From: an uncultured Serinicoccus sp.
GTDB taxonomy: Bacteria > Actinomycetota > Actinomycetes > Actinomycetales > Dermatophilaceae
Reading direction: 5' to 3'
NCBI RefSeq assembly: GCF_947500995.1
Contig: NZ_CANMUA010000010.1
Coordinates: 1-64,000 of the forward strand
Length of the DNA: 64,000 nt
Shown in pieces: positions 8,202-17,003 of the stretch (the stretch's first letter is position 1; the number at the start of each line of letters is the position of its first letter). Below the pieces are notes generated by a model. That model made no database searches. It was not told the DNA's origin and saw only the letters and a list, made by a program, of their open reading frames with translations. The position numbers and the translations under genes were made by a program.

Positions 8202-9076
8202 ATGACCGCAGGAGCACGCAGCACCGTCACCCGCACCGTGGGTGAGGGCGAGGACCTCATCACGTACGACGTGCACGGCGGGCTGTCGGACGCCTCGCCC
8301 GACCGACCGGTGCTGCTGGCCTTCGCCTCCCCCATGGACGCCACCGGGTTCGCGGCGCTGGCCGAGCTGGTCGACGACCGGCCGGTGGTCACCCTCGACC
8401 CGCGGGGCGCGGGCCGCAACCCCTCCGGCACCAGCCCGCTGACCCCGGAGCAGCACGCGCACGACCTGCACCGGGTGGTGACGGCGCTCGGGGGTGGACC
8501 CGTCGACGTCCTCGCCTCCAGCGGGGGTGCCGTCAACGCGCTGGCGCACGCGGCGGCATACCCGGACGAGGTGCGCCGGGTGGTCGCGCACGAGCCGCCG
8601 CTGGTCGCCTTCCTGCCGGACCGGGAGGTGGTGCTCGCCGCGTGCGAGGACGTGGGCCAGACCTACGAGCGCGACACGGCGCGGCGATGGCGCGGTTCAT
8701 CGCGCTGGTCGTGGCCGACGGAGAGCTGGACGAGACCTACCTGAGGCGGCCGGCGCCGGACCCGGCCGCCTTCGGGATGCCGGCCGACGACGACGGCACC
8801 CGCGACGACCCGCTGCTGCGCAACCAGCGCTCGTGCACCGCCTACGAGCCCGACCTGGAGCGGCTCCGCGCCCTGGGCGACCGGCTCGTGCTGGCGGCGG
8901 GCGAGGACTCCGGCGACACCCTCGCCGCGCGGGCCGCGCGGTCGGTGGCCCGGGCGCTGCGCCGCGAGGCGGTGGTGGTGCCGGGCGACCACGGCGGCTT
9001 CATGGGCGAGCTCCACGGCCGGCCCGCAGGCAGGCCCGCCGAGTTCGCCGCCGCGCTGCGCGAGATCCTCGACTGA
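8202..9076 (+). pseudogene. Alpha/beta hydrolase with a frameshift
   Basis: The frame from ATG 8202 encodes the N-terminal half of an alpha/beta hydrolase, including the nucleophile region L-A-S-S-G-G-A-V-N-A-L. Homology-like sequence continues in another frame (A-M-A-R-F-I-A-L-V, about 8,690) to the TGA at 9076, including the catalytic-His region P-G-D-H-G-G-F. The switch falls at about 8,672-8,688, in a GC-rich run. It corresponds to one missing base (or two extra). Together the parts give about 290 residues, normal for the family. A true frameshift mutation, an assembly error or, less likely, programmed slippage would all produce this. The original enzyme was probably a cytoplasmic esterase-type hydrolase. 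Confidence 0.75.
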
Positions 9077-9084
9077 CCACCCTC

Positions 9085-9146
9085 GTGCAAGAACGGTGCG
9101 GCACATCTGTCGTCAGGGCGACGGACGTGCCGCACCGTTTCTGCAC
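9085..9146. terminator. Long imperfect hairpin between convergent genes
   Basis: Arms at 9085-9112 and 9119-9146 form a 28-bp stem with four mismatches, most of them wobble-compatible, and a 6-nt loop. It starts 8 bp after the plus-strand stop and ends 11 bp before the minus-strand stop, so a bidirectional terminator is the simple reading. The stem is longer than usual for an intrinsic terminator and has no U-tract, so it may also be a fossil of a small mobile repeat. Confidence 0.6.
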
Positions 9147-9157
9147 CACCATCGAGG

Positions 9158-9619
9158 TCACCCCTCGAGGACCGCCTTCATCCGCTCCAGCGTGGTCCGC
9201 ATGCCCTGCTCGTTGGTGCGACCGCGCGCCCGGCCCAGCACCGCCCAGTAGAGACGCAGCGGCAGGACGGGCTCGAGCCGGAAGTACTCCGTGACCTCGG
9301 TGCCCTCCCCCGACGGTCGCAGCCGGTAGCCCCAGTTGTTGACGACGACCTTCCTGGTGCCGACCGAGAACTCGAAGAGCCGTTCCGGCTCGCACCGGGT
9401 CACCCGGCAGGCGGACCAGTAGGTCGGCCCCACGCCGTTGCGCACCACCTTCCCGGCGAAGGTCGCGCCCACCTCCGGGCCGGACGAGCCGCCTGTCCAC
9501 CGACCCGCCACGGTCTCGGGGCTGAACTCCCCGATCCGGGTCACGTCGCTCACCAGCGCCCACACCCGCTCCGGGGGTGCGTCGACGTGCACCGTCACCT
9601 CGCCGCCGAGCTCTGCCAC
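9158..9619 (-). CDS. SRPBCC-family protein
   Basis: A 153-residue protein. I chose the GTG at 9619 because a GGAGGAGGAGG ribosome-binding site lies just upstream; no ATG in frame is as well placed. The strand V-H-V-D-A-P-P-E-R-V-W-A-L-V-S-D-V and the following R-I-G-E-F-S-P-E match the SRPBCC fold, and the C-terminal helix carries R-T-T-L-E-R-M-K. It is likely a lipid or polyketide-like ligand binder of unknown function. It lies downstream of the ABC exporter operon but 60 bp away and without overlap. Confidence 0.75.
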   Translation of the reverse strand: MAELGGEVTVHVDAPPERVWALVSDVTRIGEFSPETVAGRWTGGSSGPEVGATFAGKVVRNGVGPTYWSACRVTRCEPERLFEFSVGTRKVVVNNWGYRLRPSGEGTEVTEYFRLEPVLPLRLYWAVLGRARGRTNEQGMRTTLERMKAVLEG

Positions 9620-9733
9620 GGTGCCTCCTCCTCCGTCGGGCGGACCACGACCGTCGGTCGCCTCCGGCCCCACCCTAGGCGCGGGCGCGCACCAGGTGCC
9701 GGGTCGGCCCGGTGCGCCTCCCCCACGTCGGGC

Positions 9734-10462
9734 TCAGACCAGGTCCCTGCGCCCGTCCCAGCGGGCGGCCGCGAGGAGGACCAGCAGCAGCCCGGTCAGC
9801 AGCACGGCGGCGGTCCACGGCCCGACGAGCGCGACGTCGACCTGTCCCAGGCCGCCCAGGGCGTCGACCAGACCGGACGGCGTGTAGCCGTACCCGGCAG
9901 GGCTCAGGAGCGCCACGGGGACGGGGGCGACGAACAGTACGACGACCAGGACGGTCACGGTGACCGCCTGGTCCCGGAGCAGGTGGCCGCACACCACGGC
10001 GGACATCCCCAGCAGCGCGCCGGCCACGGGGCTGGACCCCAGCAGCACGGCGAGCGCCCACGGCGTCGGCACCGGACCACCGGTCGCCGCCGAGACCAAG
10101 AGGGCCGCGCCCACCCCGACGGCCGAGCCCAGCACGGCGGTCCCCGCACCGACCGCCCCACCCACGACGAGCTTGGCCGCCAGGACGGCCCCCCGCGAGG
10201 GACGGACCACGTAGGTGCTGACCACGGTGCCGTACCGCCACTCGACGGTCGCCAGGAGCGCCGGCAGCAGCGCCACGGCCGTCGGGAAGGTGATCGAGGG
10301 ACGCACGGCAAGGAGGGCCTCGTCGGCGGTCGACCCGTCCGGCGCCACCACGACCCCCACGCTGCGCAGGACCGCCTCCACCAGCAGGACCAGCCCCAGC
10401 ACCACCCAGGTGGACCGCACGGTGCGCAGCTTCTGCCACTCGGCGAGCACCTGACCCCTCAT
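9734..10462 (-). CDS. ABC transporter permease (ABC-2 type)
   Basis: This 242-residue protein has an N-terminal amphipathic start (M-R-G-Q-V-L-A-E-W-Q-K-L-R-T-V-R-S-T-W) typical of ABC-2 exporter permeases, followed by six hydrophobic helices. Its start overlaps the stop of the ATPase gene by 4 bp (ATGA), so the two are translationally coupled and probably form one exporter. The substrate is unknown; the linked MarR regulator suggests a drug or toxic metabolite. Confidence 0.85.
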   Translation of the reverse strand: MRGQVLAEWQKLRTVRSTWVVLGLVLLVEAVLRSVGVVVAPDGSTADEALLAVRPSITFPTAVALLPALLATVEWRYGTVVSTYVVRPSRGAVLAAKLVVGGAVGAGTAVLGSAVGVGAALLVSAATGGPVPTPWALAVLLGSSPVAGALLGMSAVVCGHLLRDQAVTVTVLVVVLFVAPVPVALLSPAGYGYTPSGLVDALGGLGQVDVALVGPWTAAVLLTGLLLVLLAAARWDGRRDLV

Positions 10463-11379
10463 GCGGACCCACCCCCGCCGTCACCACCGGGCTCGGTCAG
10501 GGCGAGGAAGCGCGCCTCCAGGTCCGCCTGCACCGGGTGCAGCAGCGTGAGGAGGACGCCGTGGTGGGAGGCGGCCCGCGCGATCGTCTCCGGGGCGACC
10601 CCGTGCACCAGGAGCCGGTGCAGGCCTCCCGCACCACCCTCGACGGGTCTCGTCGTCGCACCCAGCTCGACCAGCAGCCGGTGCAGCCGGGTCGGCTCGT
10701 CGGTCTCGACCAGGACCCCGTCGTCATCGCCCATGACCTCGTGCAGGCCGCCCTGCGCCACGATCCGGCCCCCGGCCACGACGCACACGTCGTCGACGGT
10801 CCTCGAGACCTCACCCAGGACGTGGCTGGACAGCAGGACGCACCGGCCCTGCGCGGCATACCCCTGCAGCCGGTCACGCAGCCACCGCGCCCCGGGAGGG
10901 TCCAGCCCGTTGGTCGGCTCGTCCAGCACGAGGGTCGCCGGGTCGCCCAGCAGGGCGGCGGCGAGGTGCAGACGCTGGCGCATTCCGAGGGAGTAGCCGC
11001 GCACCGGCCGGTCTGCGGCGTCCGACAGCTCGACCTCCTCGACCACCTGCGCCACCCGCTGGCGAGGGAGGCCCGACGCGGAAGCCAGGATGCGCAGGTG
11101 GTCACGGCCGGACCGTGCGGGGTGGTGGGCCTCCTGGCTCAGGAGGGCGCCCACCGCCCCGGAGGGGTGGTCCAGCTCGGCGAAGGGCCGTCCGTCGACG
11201 AGGCACCGGCCCGCGTCGGCGCGGACCAGACCCAGCAGGCACCGCAGCGTGGTGGTCTTGCCGGCCCCGTTGCGGCCGAGGAACCCGGTGACCCGGCCGT
11301 CCTGAGCGCTCATGGTCAGCCCGTCCAGCACCCTGCGGCCGCGGTAGGTCTTCGCCAGACCCTCGATGGTCACCGACAT
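10459..11379 (-). CDS. ABC transporter ATP-binding protein
   Basis: The protein has 306 residues. Walker A is G-R-N-G-A-G-K-T-T near residue 35, the signature motif is Y-S-L-G-M-R-Q-R-L (a variant of LSGGQ), and Walker B is T-L-V-L-D-E-P-T-N-G-L-D. The C-terminal 80 residues form the extra domain common in DrrA/CcmA-type exporter ATPases. It is coupled to the permease at 10462. A 24-bp perfect palindrome lies 13 bp before its start codon and should control it. Confidence 0.92.
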   Translation of the reverse strand: MSVTIEGLAKTYRGRRVLDGLTMSAQDGRVTGFLGRNGAGKTTTLRCLLGLVRADAGRCLVDGRPFAELDHPSGAVGALLSQEAHHPARSGRDHLRILASASGLPRQRVAQVVEEVELSDAADRPVRGYSLGMRQRLHLAAALLGDPATLVLDEPTNGLDPPGARWLRDRLQGYAAQGRCVLLSSHVLGEVSRTVDDVCVVAGGRIVAQGGLHEVMGDDDGVLVETDEPTRLHRLLVELGATTRPVEGGAGGLHRLLVHGVAPETIARAASHHGVLLTLLHPVQADLEARFLALTEPGGDGGGGSA

Positions 11380-11391
11380 GGACGCCTCCCG

Positions 11392-11415
11392 GGTAGTTAG
11401 ATATATCTAACTACC
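11392..11415. promoter_or_regulatory. Perfect 24-bp palindromic operator for the ABC exporter
   Basis: A perfect dyad (half-site GGTAGTTAGATA) lies between the marR stop and the ATPase start. It is strikingly AT-rich in this GC-rich genome. MarR proteins bind palindromes of this size, and the neighbouring gene is a MarR regulator, so the site is its likely operator. Its centre (GATATATC) could also overlap the -10 element. No comparable palindrome precedes marR, so marR itself may not be controlled through this type of site. Confidence 0.8.
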
Positions 11416-11437
11416 TGATCCCGGTCGGCGCAACCGC

Positions 11438-11917
11438 TCAGGCATCGGACTCGGGGTCGGGATCCAGCACCGCGGCCAGGTAGCGGCGCACGACCGCCGC
11501 CTCGGACGGCGTGAGAGCGCTGCCGGCCCGGGTGATCCGCTCGTTCCACGGCCGCAGGTGTTCCGTGCCGAGGGCGCGCGCCCGTGCTGTGAGGGTCAGC
11601 TCGACCCGACGGCCGTCGGAGGCGGAGCGCCGGCGGGCGACCAGCCCGGCGGCCACCAGACGGTCGACCACCGCCGTGGCGGCAGCCCTGGTCAGGTCCA
11701 GCCCGTCCGCCAGGGCACTCGGCGAGGCCGCCCCTGCGGCGCCGAGCCGGTCCAGCAGGCCCAGGGCACGACGGTCCGTCGCGTGCATGCCCTCGAGCTC
11801 GAGCCGGGCCGCCAGGGCGACACCCTCACGGAGCAGGGACCGGGTCAGCCGGCCCACCTCCTCGATGGCCTCCTCGGCCCCCTCGGCGCGGCCTGCGTCG
11901 TGCTCGTCGACGCTCAT
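11438..11917 (-). CDS. MarR-family transcriptional regulator
   Basis: This encodes 159 residues from the ATG at 11917, which is preceded by GGGAGGTC. The winged helix is clear: A-L-A-D-G-L-D-L-T-R-A-A-A-T-A-V-V-D-R-L as recognition region, then the wing with the conserved S-D-G-R-R-V-E-L-T-L-T motif. It sits directly upstream of the ABC exporter genes on the same strand, with the palindrome in between. The likely role is ligand-relieved repression of the exporter. Confidence 0.88.
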   Translation of the reverse strand: MSVDEHDAGRAEGAEEAIEEVGRLTRSLLREGVALAARLELEGMHATDRRALGLLDRLGAAGAASPSALADGLDLTRAAATAVVDRLVAAGLVARRRSASDGRRVELTLTARARALGTEHLRPWNERITRAGSALTPSEAAVVRRYLAAVLDPDPESDA

Positions 11918-11991
11918 GCTGACCTCCCTGGAGAGTGGCACGGCGGGACGACGCCGCCCGACGGGACGACCCTACCCGCGGGCGACCCGGC

Positions 11992-12900
11992 TCAGCGGGG
12001 TCGGCGGCCCGACACCCACATCGTCACGGCGTTGGCCGCGACGACCAGCGTTATGCCCACCCACTCGTGCAGCGCGAGCAGCTGACCGAGCAGCACCATG
12101 CCCACCAGCGCCGCCAGCACCGGGTGGGCGCTCATCGCGACCCCGAAGACCGGCGCGGGGACCCGGCGCAGCACCAGCAGGTCGAGGGAGTACGGCACCA
12201 CCGTGGAGAGCACGCCCGCCACGACGGCGAAGCCGAGCGCGGCCGGGGTGAACCGGTCGGTGAGGGCCAGCCAGACCAGCACCGGCAGGTATGCCGTCGC
12301 CGACACCGCCGTCGCGAGCGCCGTCCCCTGCACCCCGGGCAGCGCCGCCCCCACCGAGCGGTTGGCGAGGATGTAGCCGCCCCAGCACGCCGCCGCCGCC
12401 AGCCCGAAGGCCACGCCGAGGTAGTCGCTGCTGGGCCCCGGCAGGACGAGGACGTAGACCCCGACGCCGGCGACGGCCGCCAGCGCCAGGTCGCGCACCG
12501 ACCTCGACCCGAGGAGACCCACCGCCAGCGGCCCGAGGAACTCCAGGGTGACCGCCAGCCCCAGCCCGATGCGCTCGACCGCGGCGTAGAGCCCGAGGTT
12601 CATCCCGGCGAACATCGCCGCCAGCCACACCACCCGCGCCCACTGCCCCCTGGTCAGCCGGCGGACGTCGGGCCGGGTGAGCGGCAGCAGCACCACCGAG
12701 GCCACGAGCTGACGGACCGCGACCACGCCGGCCGGGCCGATCGCGCCGAAGGCGTGGCTGCCCCAGGCCGCCCCGACCTGCGTGCTCGTCGCCGCGGTCA
12801 CCATGAGCAGCACGTCGCGCGGGCTGGTGCGCCGCGGGGTGGTCGCGGCGGACACCTGGGCGGCGCCTCGTGGGCCGGCGGGGGTCTGGGTGATCGACAT
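11992..12900 (-). CDS. EamA-family (RhtA-like) metabolite exporter
   Basis: A 302-residue membrane protein with two EamA repeats, about ten transmembrane helices in total. The start is the ATG at 12900; the frame continues upstream but is not membrane-like. The first repeat carries G-S-H-A-F-G-A-I-G-P-A-G-V and the second A-A-C-W-G-G-Y-I-L-A-N-R. RhtA-type members export amino acids such as threonine or homoserine. It is divergent from the LysR gene at 12969, a common pairing in which the regulator controls the exporter. Confidence 0.85.
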   Translation of the reverse strand: MSITQTPAGPRGAAQVSAATTPRRTSPRDVLLMVTAATSTQVGAAWGSHAFGAIGPAGVVAVRQLVASVVLLPLTRPDVRRLTRGQWARVVWLAAMFAGMNLGLYAAVERIGLGLAVTLEFLGPLAVGLLGSRSVRDLALAAVAGVGVYVLVLPGPSSDYLGVAFGLAAAACWGGYILANRSVGAALPGVQGTALATAVSATAYLPVLVWLALTDRFTPAALGFAVVAGVLSTVVPYSLDLLVLRRVPAPVFGVAMSAHPVLAALVGMVLLGQLLALHEWVGITLVVAANAVTMWVSGRRPR

Positions 12901-12925
12901 CCCCCGAGTCTGCGGACACCCGAGG

Positions 12926-12971
12926 CATACGAAAAATGCACGGCTCGCTCGCTGCATACACTTGTCGTATG
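12926..12971. promoter_or_regulatory. Candidate LysR operator between eamA-type and lysR genes
   Basis: The inverted repeat CATACGA (12926-12932) and TCGTATG (12965-12971) spans the intergenic region; the right half overlaps the ATG of the LysR gene. A second TGCA/TGCATA pair lies between. LysR regulators bind interrupted dyads in divergent promoters, so this is a plausible autoregulatory and activator region. Confidence 0.45.
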
Positions 12972-13832
12972 ACAAACCCCGAGGTGTCCTTGCGCGACCT
13001 GCGCTCCTTCCTCGCCGTCGTCGAGGAGGGCACCTTCACCGACGCCGCCATCGCGCTGGGCACCACCCAGGCGTCCGTCTCCCGGCACGTCGGCGCTCTG
13101 GAGCGCACGCTGGGGGTGCGGCTGCTCCAGCGCGGCGGCCGCGTGGTCACCGTGACCACCGCCGGTCGACGCGTGCTCCGGCACGCGCGGGCCAGCGTCG
13201 AGGAGGCGCGGGCCGTCGTCCGGGCCGCGCACGACGAGGGGCGCGAGGTGCGGGTGGGGTATGCCTGGGCGGCCCTCGGCGCGCACACCGCCACGGTGCA
13301 GCGCGAGTGGGCGCGACGGCATCCCGGCTCGGAGCTGACCTTCGTCAACACGACGACCCGCTTCGCAGGGCTCAACGAGGGCACGGTCGACCTGGCCGTG
13401 GTCCGCCGCGACCCGGGGGTCTCCCAGATCGCCACCGCCGTGCTGGGACGCGAGTCGCGGATGGCCGCGCTACCCGCCGAGCACGACCTGGCGGGACGCC
13501 GCAGCCTGCGCATGGCCGACTTCGCCGGGCGCACCGTGGCGCTGGACACCGCCACCGGGACCACGACGACCGACCTGTGGTCCCCGGACCGGGCTCCCGG
13601 GTCCTGGCGCGAGGTGCGCGGCACCGACGAGTGGCTGACCGTCATCGCCGCCGGCCGGGCGATCGGGCTGACCTCGCAGGCGACGGCGGCGCAGTACTCC
13701 CGGCGCGGTGTCGTCTTCCGCCCGGTCCGCGACGCCCCGCCCGTCGAGGTGCTGCTCATCTGGTGGCGGGAGGACCCGCCGAGCGTGCTGGAGGAGCTGC
13801 TCTCCCTGGCTCGGGAGGCCTACGCGGGCTGA
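12969..13832 (+). CDS. LysR-family transcriptional regulator
   Basis: The protein has 287 residues. The N-terminal helix-turn-helix (L-R-D-L-R-S-F-L-A-V-V-E-E-G-T-F-T-D-A-A, then T-T-Q-A-S-V-S-R-H-V) is canonical, followed by a periplasmic-binding-like effector domain. I chose the ATG at 12969 over an upstream in-frame ATG because the family starts a few residues before the helix. It is divergent from the EamA exporter. Its end overlaps the convergent second LysR gene by 13 bp. Confidence 0.9.
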   Translation: MTNPEVSLRDLRSFLAVVEEGTFTDAAIALGTTQASVSRHVGALERTLGVRLLQRGGRVVTVTTAGRRVLRHARASVEEARAVVRAAHDEGREVRVGYAWAALGAHTATVQREWARRHPGSELTFVNTTTRFAGLNEGTVDLAVVRRDPGVSQIATAVLGRESRMAALPAEHDLAGRRSLRMADFAGRTVALDTATGTTTTDLWSPDRAPGSWREVRGTDEWLTVIAAGRAIGLTSQATAAQYSRRGVVFRPVRDAPPVEVLLIWWREDPPSVLEELLSLAREAYAG

Positions 13833-14758
13833 GCGGCGGCCGGTCCCGTGCCGGGTCGGCGCCGGGGAGCGGCCACGTCCTCCAGCGCCCGGAGCGCGGC
13901 GGCGACCGAGGGGTGGCCCGCGCTGCCCCGTCGGATGCCGGTGCGCAGGTGCCTGGCCGGAGCCGGGTCGCCGTGCAGCGGGACCCGGACGACCGGGTAT
14001 GCCGCGGGGACGTGCGCGAGTCGCGGCACCAGGGCGATGCCCAGGCCGGCGCCGACCAGGGCCGCGCCGGTGTCCCACTCGGCGGCGTAGTGCGCGACGG
14101 ACGGCGTGAAGCCGGCGCCGGTGCACGCCGTCTGCAGCAGCTCGTGGTACGGCCGCCCGGGACGGTCCATGATCCAGCGCTCGGCCGCCAGGTCCCGCAG
14201 GGAGACCGACTCCTGCCCCGCCAGCGGGTGGTCCTCCCGGACGAGCAGGTCGATCGGGTCGTCGAGCAGGTGGCGCTGCTCGAAGCGCGGGTCGGTGCTG
14301 GCCGGCAGCGTGGAGACCGCGACGACGACCGCCACGTCCGCGCGCCCGGTGAGCAGCAGCTCGAAGCACTCCTCCGGGTCGGCCTCGACGATCTGCACCT
14401 CTCCCCCGAGCTCGGCGCGCACCCGCGCGGCCACCGGCGGCAGCAGCGCGGAGGCCGCGGTGGAGAAGCCGGCCAGGCGCAGCACCCCGCCGCCGGTCTC
14501 GGCCACCCGGGCGACCTCGGCGCGGATCTCCTCCCACCGGGACACCAGCTCGTCGGTGCGGTCCAGGAGCACCTGCGCCGCCGGGCTGAGCCGGACCCCG
14601 CGACCGTCGTGGACGAGCAGCTCGACCCCGAGCTCCCGGCCCAGGGTCCGCAGCTGCTGGGAGACGGCGGAGGGGGTGTAGCTCAAGGCCTCGGCCGCGC
14701 CCGTGACGGTGCCGCGCTGCGCCACCATCCGCAGCACCTGCAGACGCCGGTCGATCAT
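13820..14758 (-). CDS. LysR-family regulator, likely of the demethylase operon
   Basis: A 312-residue protein starting MIDRRLQVLRMVAQRGTVTG, with the helix-turn-helix at residues 15-35 (A-A-E-A-L-S-Y-T-P-S-A-V-S-Q-Q-L). It is divergent from the three-gene flavin/Rieske/reductase operon, with 73 bp between, and a paired GTGCAC site lies in that gap. The likely role is activation of that operon in response to its methylated-amine substrate. It overlaps the preceding LysR gene tail to tail. Confidence 0.88.
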   Translation of the reverse strand: MIDRRLQVLRMVAQRGTVTGAAEALSYTPSAVSQQLRTLGRELGVELLVHDGRGVRLSPAAQVLLDRTDELVSRWEEIRAEVARVAETGGGVLRLAGFSTAASALLPPVAARVRAELGGEVQIVEADPEECFELLLTGRADVAVVVAVSTLPASTDPRFEQRHLLDDPIDLLVREDHPLAGQESVSLRDLAAERWIMDRPGRPYHELLQTACTGAGFTPSVAHYAAEWDTGAALVGAGLGIALVPRLAHVPAAYPVVRVPLHGDPAPARHLRTGIRRGSAGHPSVAAALRALEDVAAPRRRPGTGPAAAQPA

Positions 14759-14767
14759 GCAGCCAGT

Positions 14768-14785
14768 GTGCACGACACCGTGCAC
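14768..14785. promoter_or_regulatory. Candidate LysR-binding site, paired GTGCAC words
   Basis: Two GTGCAC palindromes separated by 6 bp (14768-14773 and 14780-14785) lie in the 73-bp gap between a LysR gene and the operon starting at 14832. Their spacing and position fit a LysR recognition site. The assignment is inferred from layout only. Confidence 0.5.
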
Positions 14786-14831
14786 TTTCCGGCGCTGGTG
14801 CGCACGGCCGCCCGCGCCGCAGACTCACGGT

Positions 14832-16979
14832 ATGCGCACGCTGGACCCGCTCCTGGACCCCTTCACGATCAAGGGGCTCCGCCTGCGCAACCGGGTCGTC
14901 AGCACGAGCCACGAGCCGGCCTACGCCGAGGGCGGGCTGCCGCGCGAGCGCTACCTCGCCTACCACCTCGAGAAGGCGCGCGGCGGGGTCGGGCTCACCA
15001 TGATCGGTGGCTCGGCCGTCGTGGCCCGCGACAGCCCGCCGGCCTTCGGCAACCTCGAGCTGCACCGCGACGAGATCGTGCCGTGGATGCGCCGCCTCAC
15101 CGACGCGGTGCACGCCGAGGGCGCCGCCGTCATGTGCCAGGTCACCCACCTGGGCCGGCGGACCAGCAACTACACCGCCGACTGGCTGCCGACGGTCTTC
15201 CCCTCGCCGCTGCGCGAGCCGGCGCACCGGGCCTTCCCCAAGGTCGCCGAGGCGTGGGACCTCGACCGCATCGTCGACGACTACGTCAGCGCAGCCCAGC
15301 GCTGCGTCCAGGGCGGCCTGGACGGCATCGAGCTGCAGAGCTACGGGCACCTGCTGGACGCCTTCCTCTCCCCCGCCACCAACCACCGCGACGACGAGTG
15401 GGGAGGCTCCCTGGAGCACCGGATGGCCTTCCCCCGCCGGGTCGTCCGCGCGGTGCGGGCCGCCCTGGGGCCGGAACCGGTCCTGGCGATCCGCATGTCC
15501 ATGGACGAGGACCGCCCCGACGGGCTGCAGCGCGAGGAGGCGCTCACCGCGCTGCGCGCGTTCACGCAGGACGGCGTCGACCTGCTCAGCGTCATCAAGG
15601 GCACCATCGAGAGCGACGCGACCCTCGCCCGGGTCATCCCCTCGATGGGCACCCCCTCGGCGCCGTTCCTCGACTTCGCCGGGGAGATCCGGCGCGAGGT
15701 CGACATCCCCGTCATGCACGCCTCGCGGATCTCCGACTCGGCCACCGCCCGGCACGCCATCCGCGACGGGCTGCTGGACCTCGTCGGGATGACCCGTCCG
15801 CAGATGGCCGACCCCTACCTCGTGGCCAAGATCGCCGCGGGCGAGGAGGACCGGGTACGCCCCTGCGTCGGGGCCAACTACTGCCTGGACGCGATCTACG
15901 AGTCCGGTGACGCCAAGTGCCTGCACAACCCGGCGACCGGGCGCGAGCTCACCCTGAGCCACGTCGTCCCGCCCGCACCGGCACGCCGCAAGGTCGTCGT
16001 CGTGGGGGCCGGCCCGGCCGGGCTCGAGGCGGGCCGGGTGCTCGGCGAGCGCGGCCACGAGGTCGTCGTCCTCGAGGCCGACGACCTGCCCGGGGGCCAG
16101 GTGAAGCTGGCGTCCCGCCCGGCCCGCCGCCGTGACCTCATCGGCGTCGTGGACTGGCGGGTCAGCGAGCTCGGGCACCTCGGGGTCGACCTGAGGCTCG
16201 GCGTCTACGCGGAGGTGGAGACGGTGCTGGCGGAGGAGCCGGACGTCGTCGTCGTCGCCACCGGAGGGATGCCGAACCACGACTTCCTCCTCGAGGGCGC
16301 CACGCTGGTGCGGGACACGTGGGACGTCATGTCCGGGGACGTGCGGACCGGAGGCAGCGTGCTCGTCTACGACGACAACGGTGCCGAGCCGGGGGTGGAC
16401 GCGGCCGAGCTGCTCGCCGTCCGGGGGGCGCGGGTGGAGTTCGTCACCCCCGAGCGGATGATCGCCCCGCTCGTCGGGGGGATGAACTCCCCGGCCTACC
16501 TGCGGGCCTTCGACGAGCACGCGGTCGCGGTCACCCTGGCGACCAGGCTCGTCGGCGTCACCCGCCACCCCGAGGGGGGCCTGGTGGCGCGGCTGCGCCA
16601 CGACTACTCCGATGCCGAGGTGGAGCGCCGCGTCGACCAGGTCGTCGTGGAGCACGGCACCCTGCCGCTGGACGACCTCTACCACCAGCTCGTGCCGCTG
16701 TCGGTCAACGCCGGGGCGGTCGACCACGAGGCGCTGCTGGCCGTCCGGCCCCAGCTCATCGGCGTCGGCGCGGCGCGGGCCGCGACGCCCGCGCCCGTGC
16801 CCGTGCTCGTCGGGGTGGGGGCGTCCCCCGCGCCCGCTGCACCGCCGGTGCCCGGACGCGCCACCCTTCCCGCCGGCCCCGGCCCGGGCTTCCAGCTCTT
16901 CCGGATCGGCGACGCGGTCGCCAGCCGCAACATCCACGCCGCCGTCTACGACGCCCTGCGCCTCTGCCTGGCCGTCTGA
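14832..16979 (+). CDS. DgcA/StcD-like FMN/FAD N-demethylase (2,4-dienoyl-CoA reductase family)
   Basis: The protein has 715 residues. Residues 1 to about 370 form a TIM barrel of the NADH:flavin oxidoreductase family (F-T-I-K-G-L-R-L-R-N-R near the start). A cysteine cluster follows at C345, C351 and C363, then a Rossmann-type domain begins at about 387 with G-A-G-P-A-G (392-397). The classic four-Cys 4Fe-4S site of this family appears here with only three cysteines: the second Cys is Ala (C-V-G-A-N-Y-C). Homologues convert dimethylglycine (DgcA) or N-methylproline (StcD). The Rieske and reductase genes downstream support a betaine-type demethylation pathway. The substrate is not certain. Confidence 0.75.
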   Translation: MRTLDPLLDPFTIKGLRLRNRVVSTSHEPAYAEGGLPRERYLAYHLEKARGGVGLTMIGGSAVVARDSPPAFGNLELHRDEIVPWMRRLTDAVHAEGAAVMCQVTHLGRRTSNYTADWLPTVFPSPLREPAHRAFPKVAEAWDLDRIVDDYVSAAQRCVQGGLDGIELQSYGHLLDAFLSPATNHRDDEWGGSLEHRMAFPRRVVRAVRAALGPEPVLAIRMSMDEDRPDGLQREEALTALRAFTQDGVDLLSVIKGTIESDATLARVIPSMGTPSAPFLDFAGEIRREVDIPVMHASRISDSATARHAIRDGLLDLVGMTRPQMADPYLVAKIAAGEEDRVRPCVGANYCLDAIYESGDAKCLHNPATGRELTLSHVVPPAPARRKVVVVGAGPAGLEAGRVLGERGHEVVVLEADDLPGGQVKLASRPARRRDLIGVVDWRVSELGHLGVDLRLGVYAEVETVLAEEPDVVVVATGGMPNHDFLLEGATLVRDTWDVMSGDVRTGGSVLVYDDNGAEPGVDAAELLAVRGARVEFVTPERMIAPLVGGMNSPAYLRAFDEHAVAVTLATRLVGVTRHPEGGLVARLRHDYSDAEVERRVDQVVVEHGTLPLDDLYHQLVPLSVNAGAVDHEALLAVRPQLIGVGAARAATPAPVPVLVGVGASPAPAAPPVPGRATLPAGPGPGFQLFRIGDAVASRNIHAAVYDALRLCLAV

Positions 16980-17003
16980 GCGGCATACCCGAAGGAGGAC
17001 CCG

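Noticed and set aside
8642-9076. Separate gene starting at GTG 8642
   Set aside because: Its residues continue the upstream hydrolase fold and include only the C-terminal catalytic His region; a frameshift explains both frames better.
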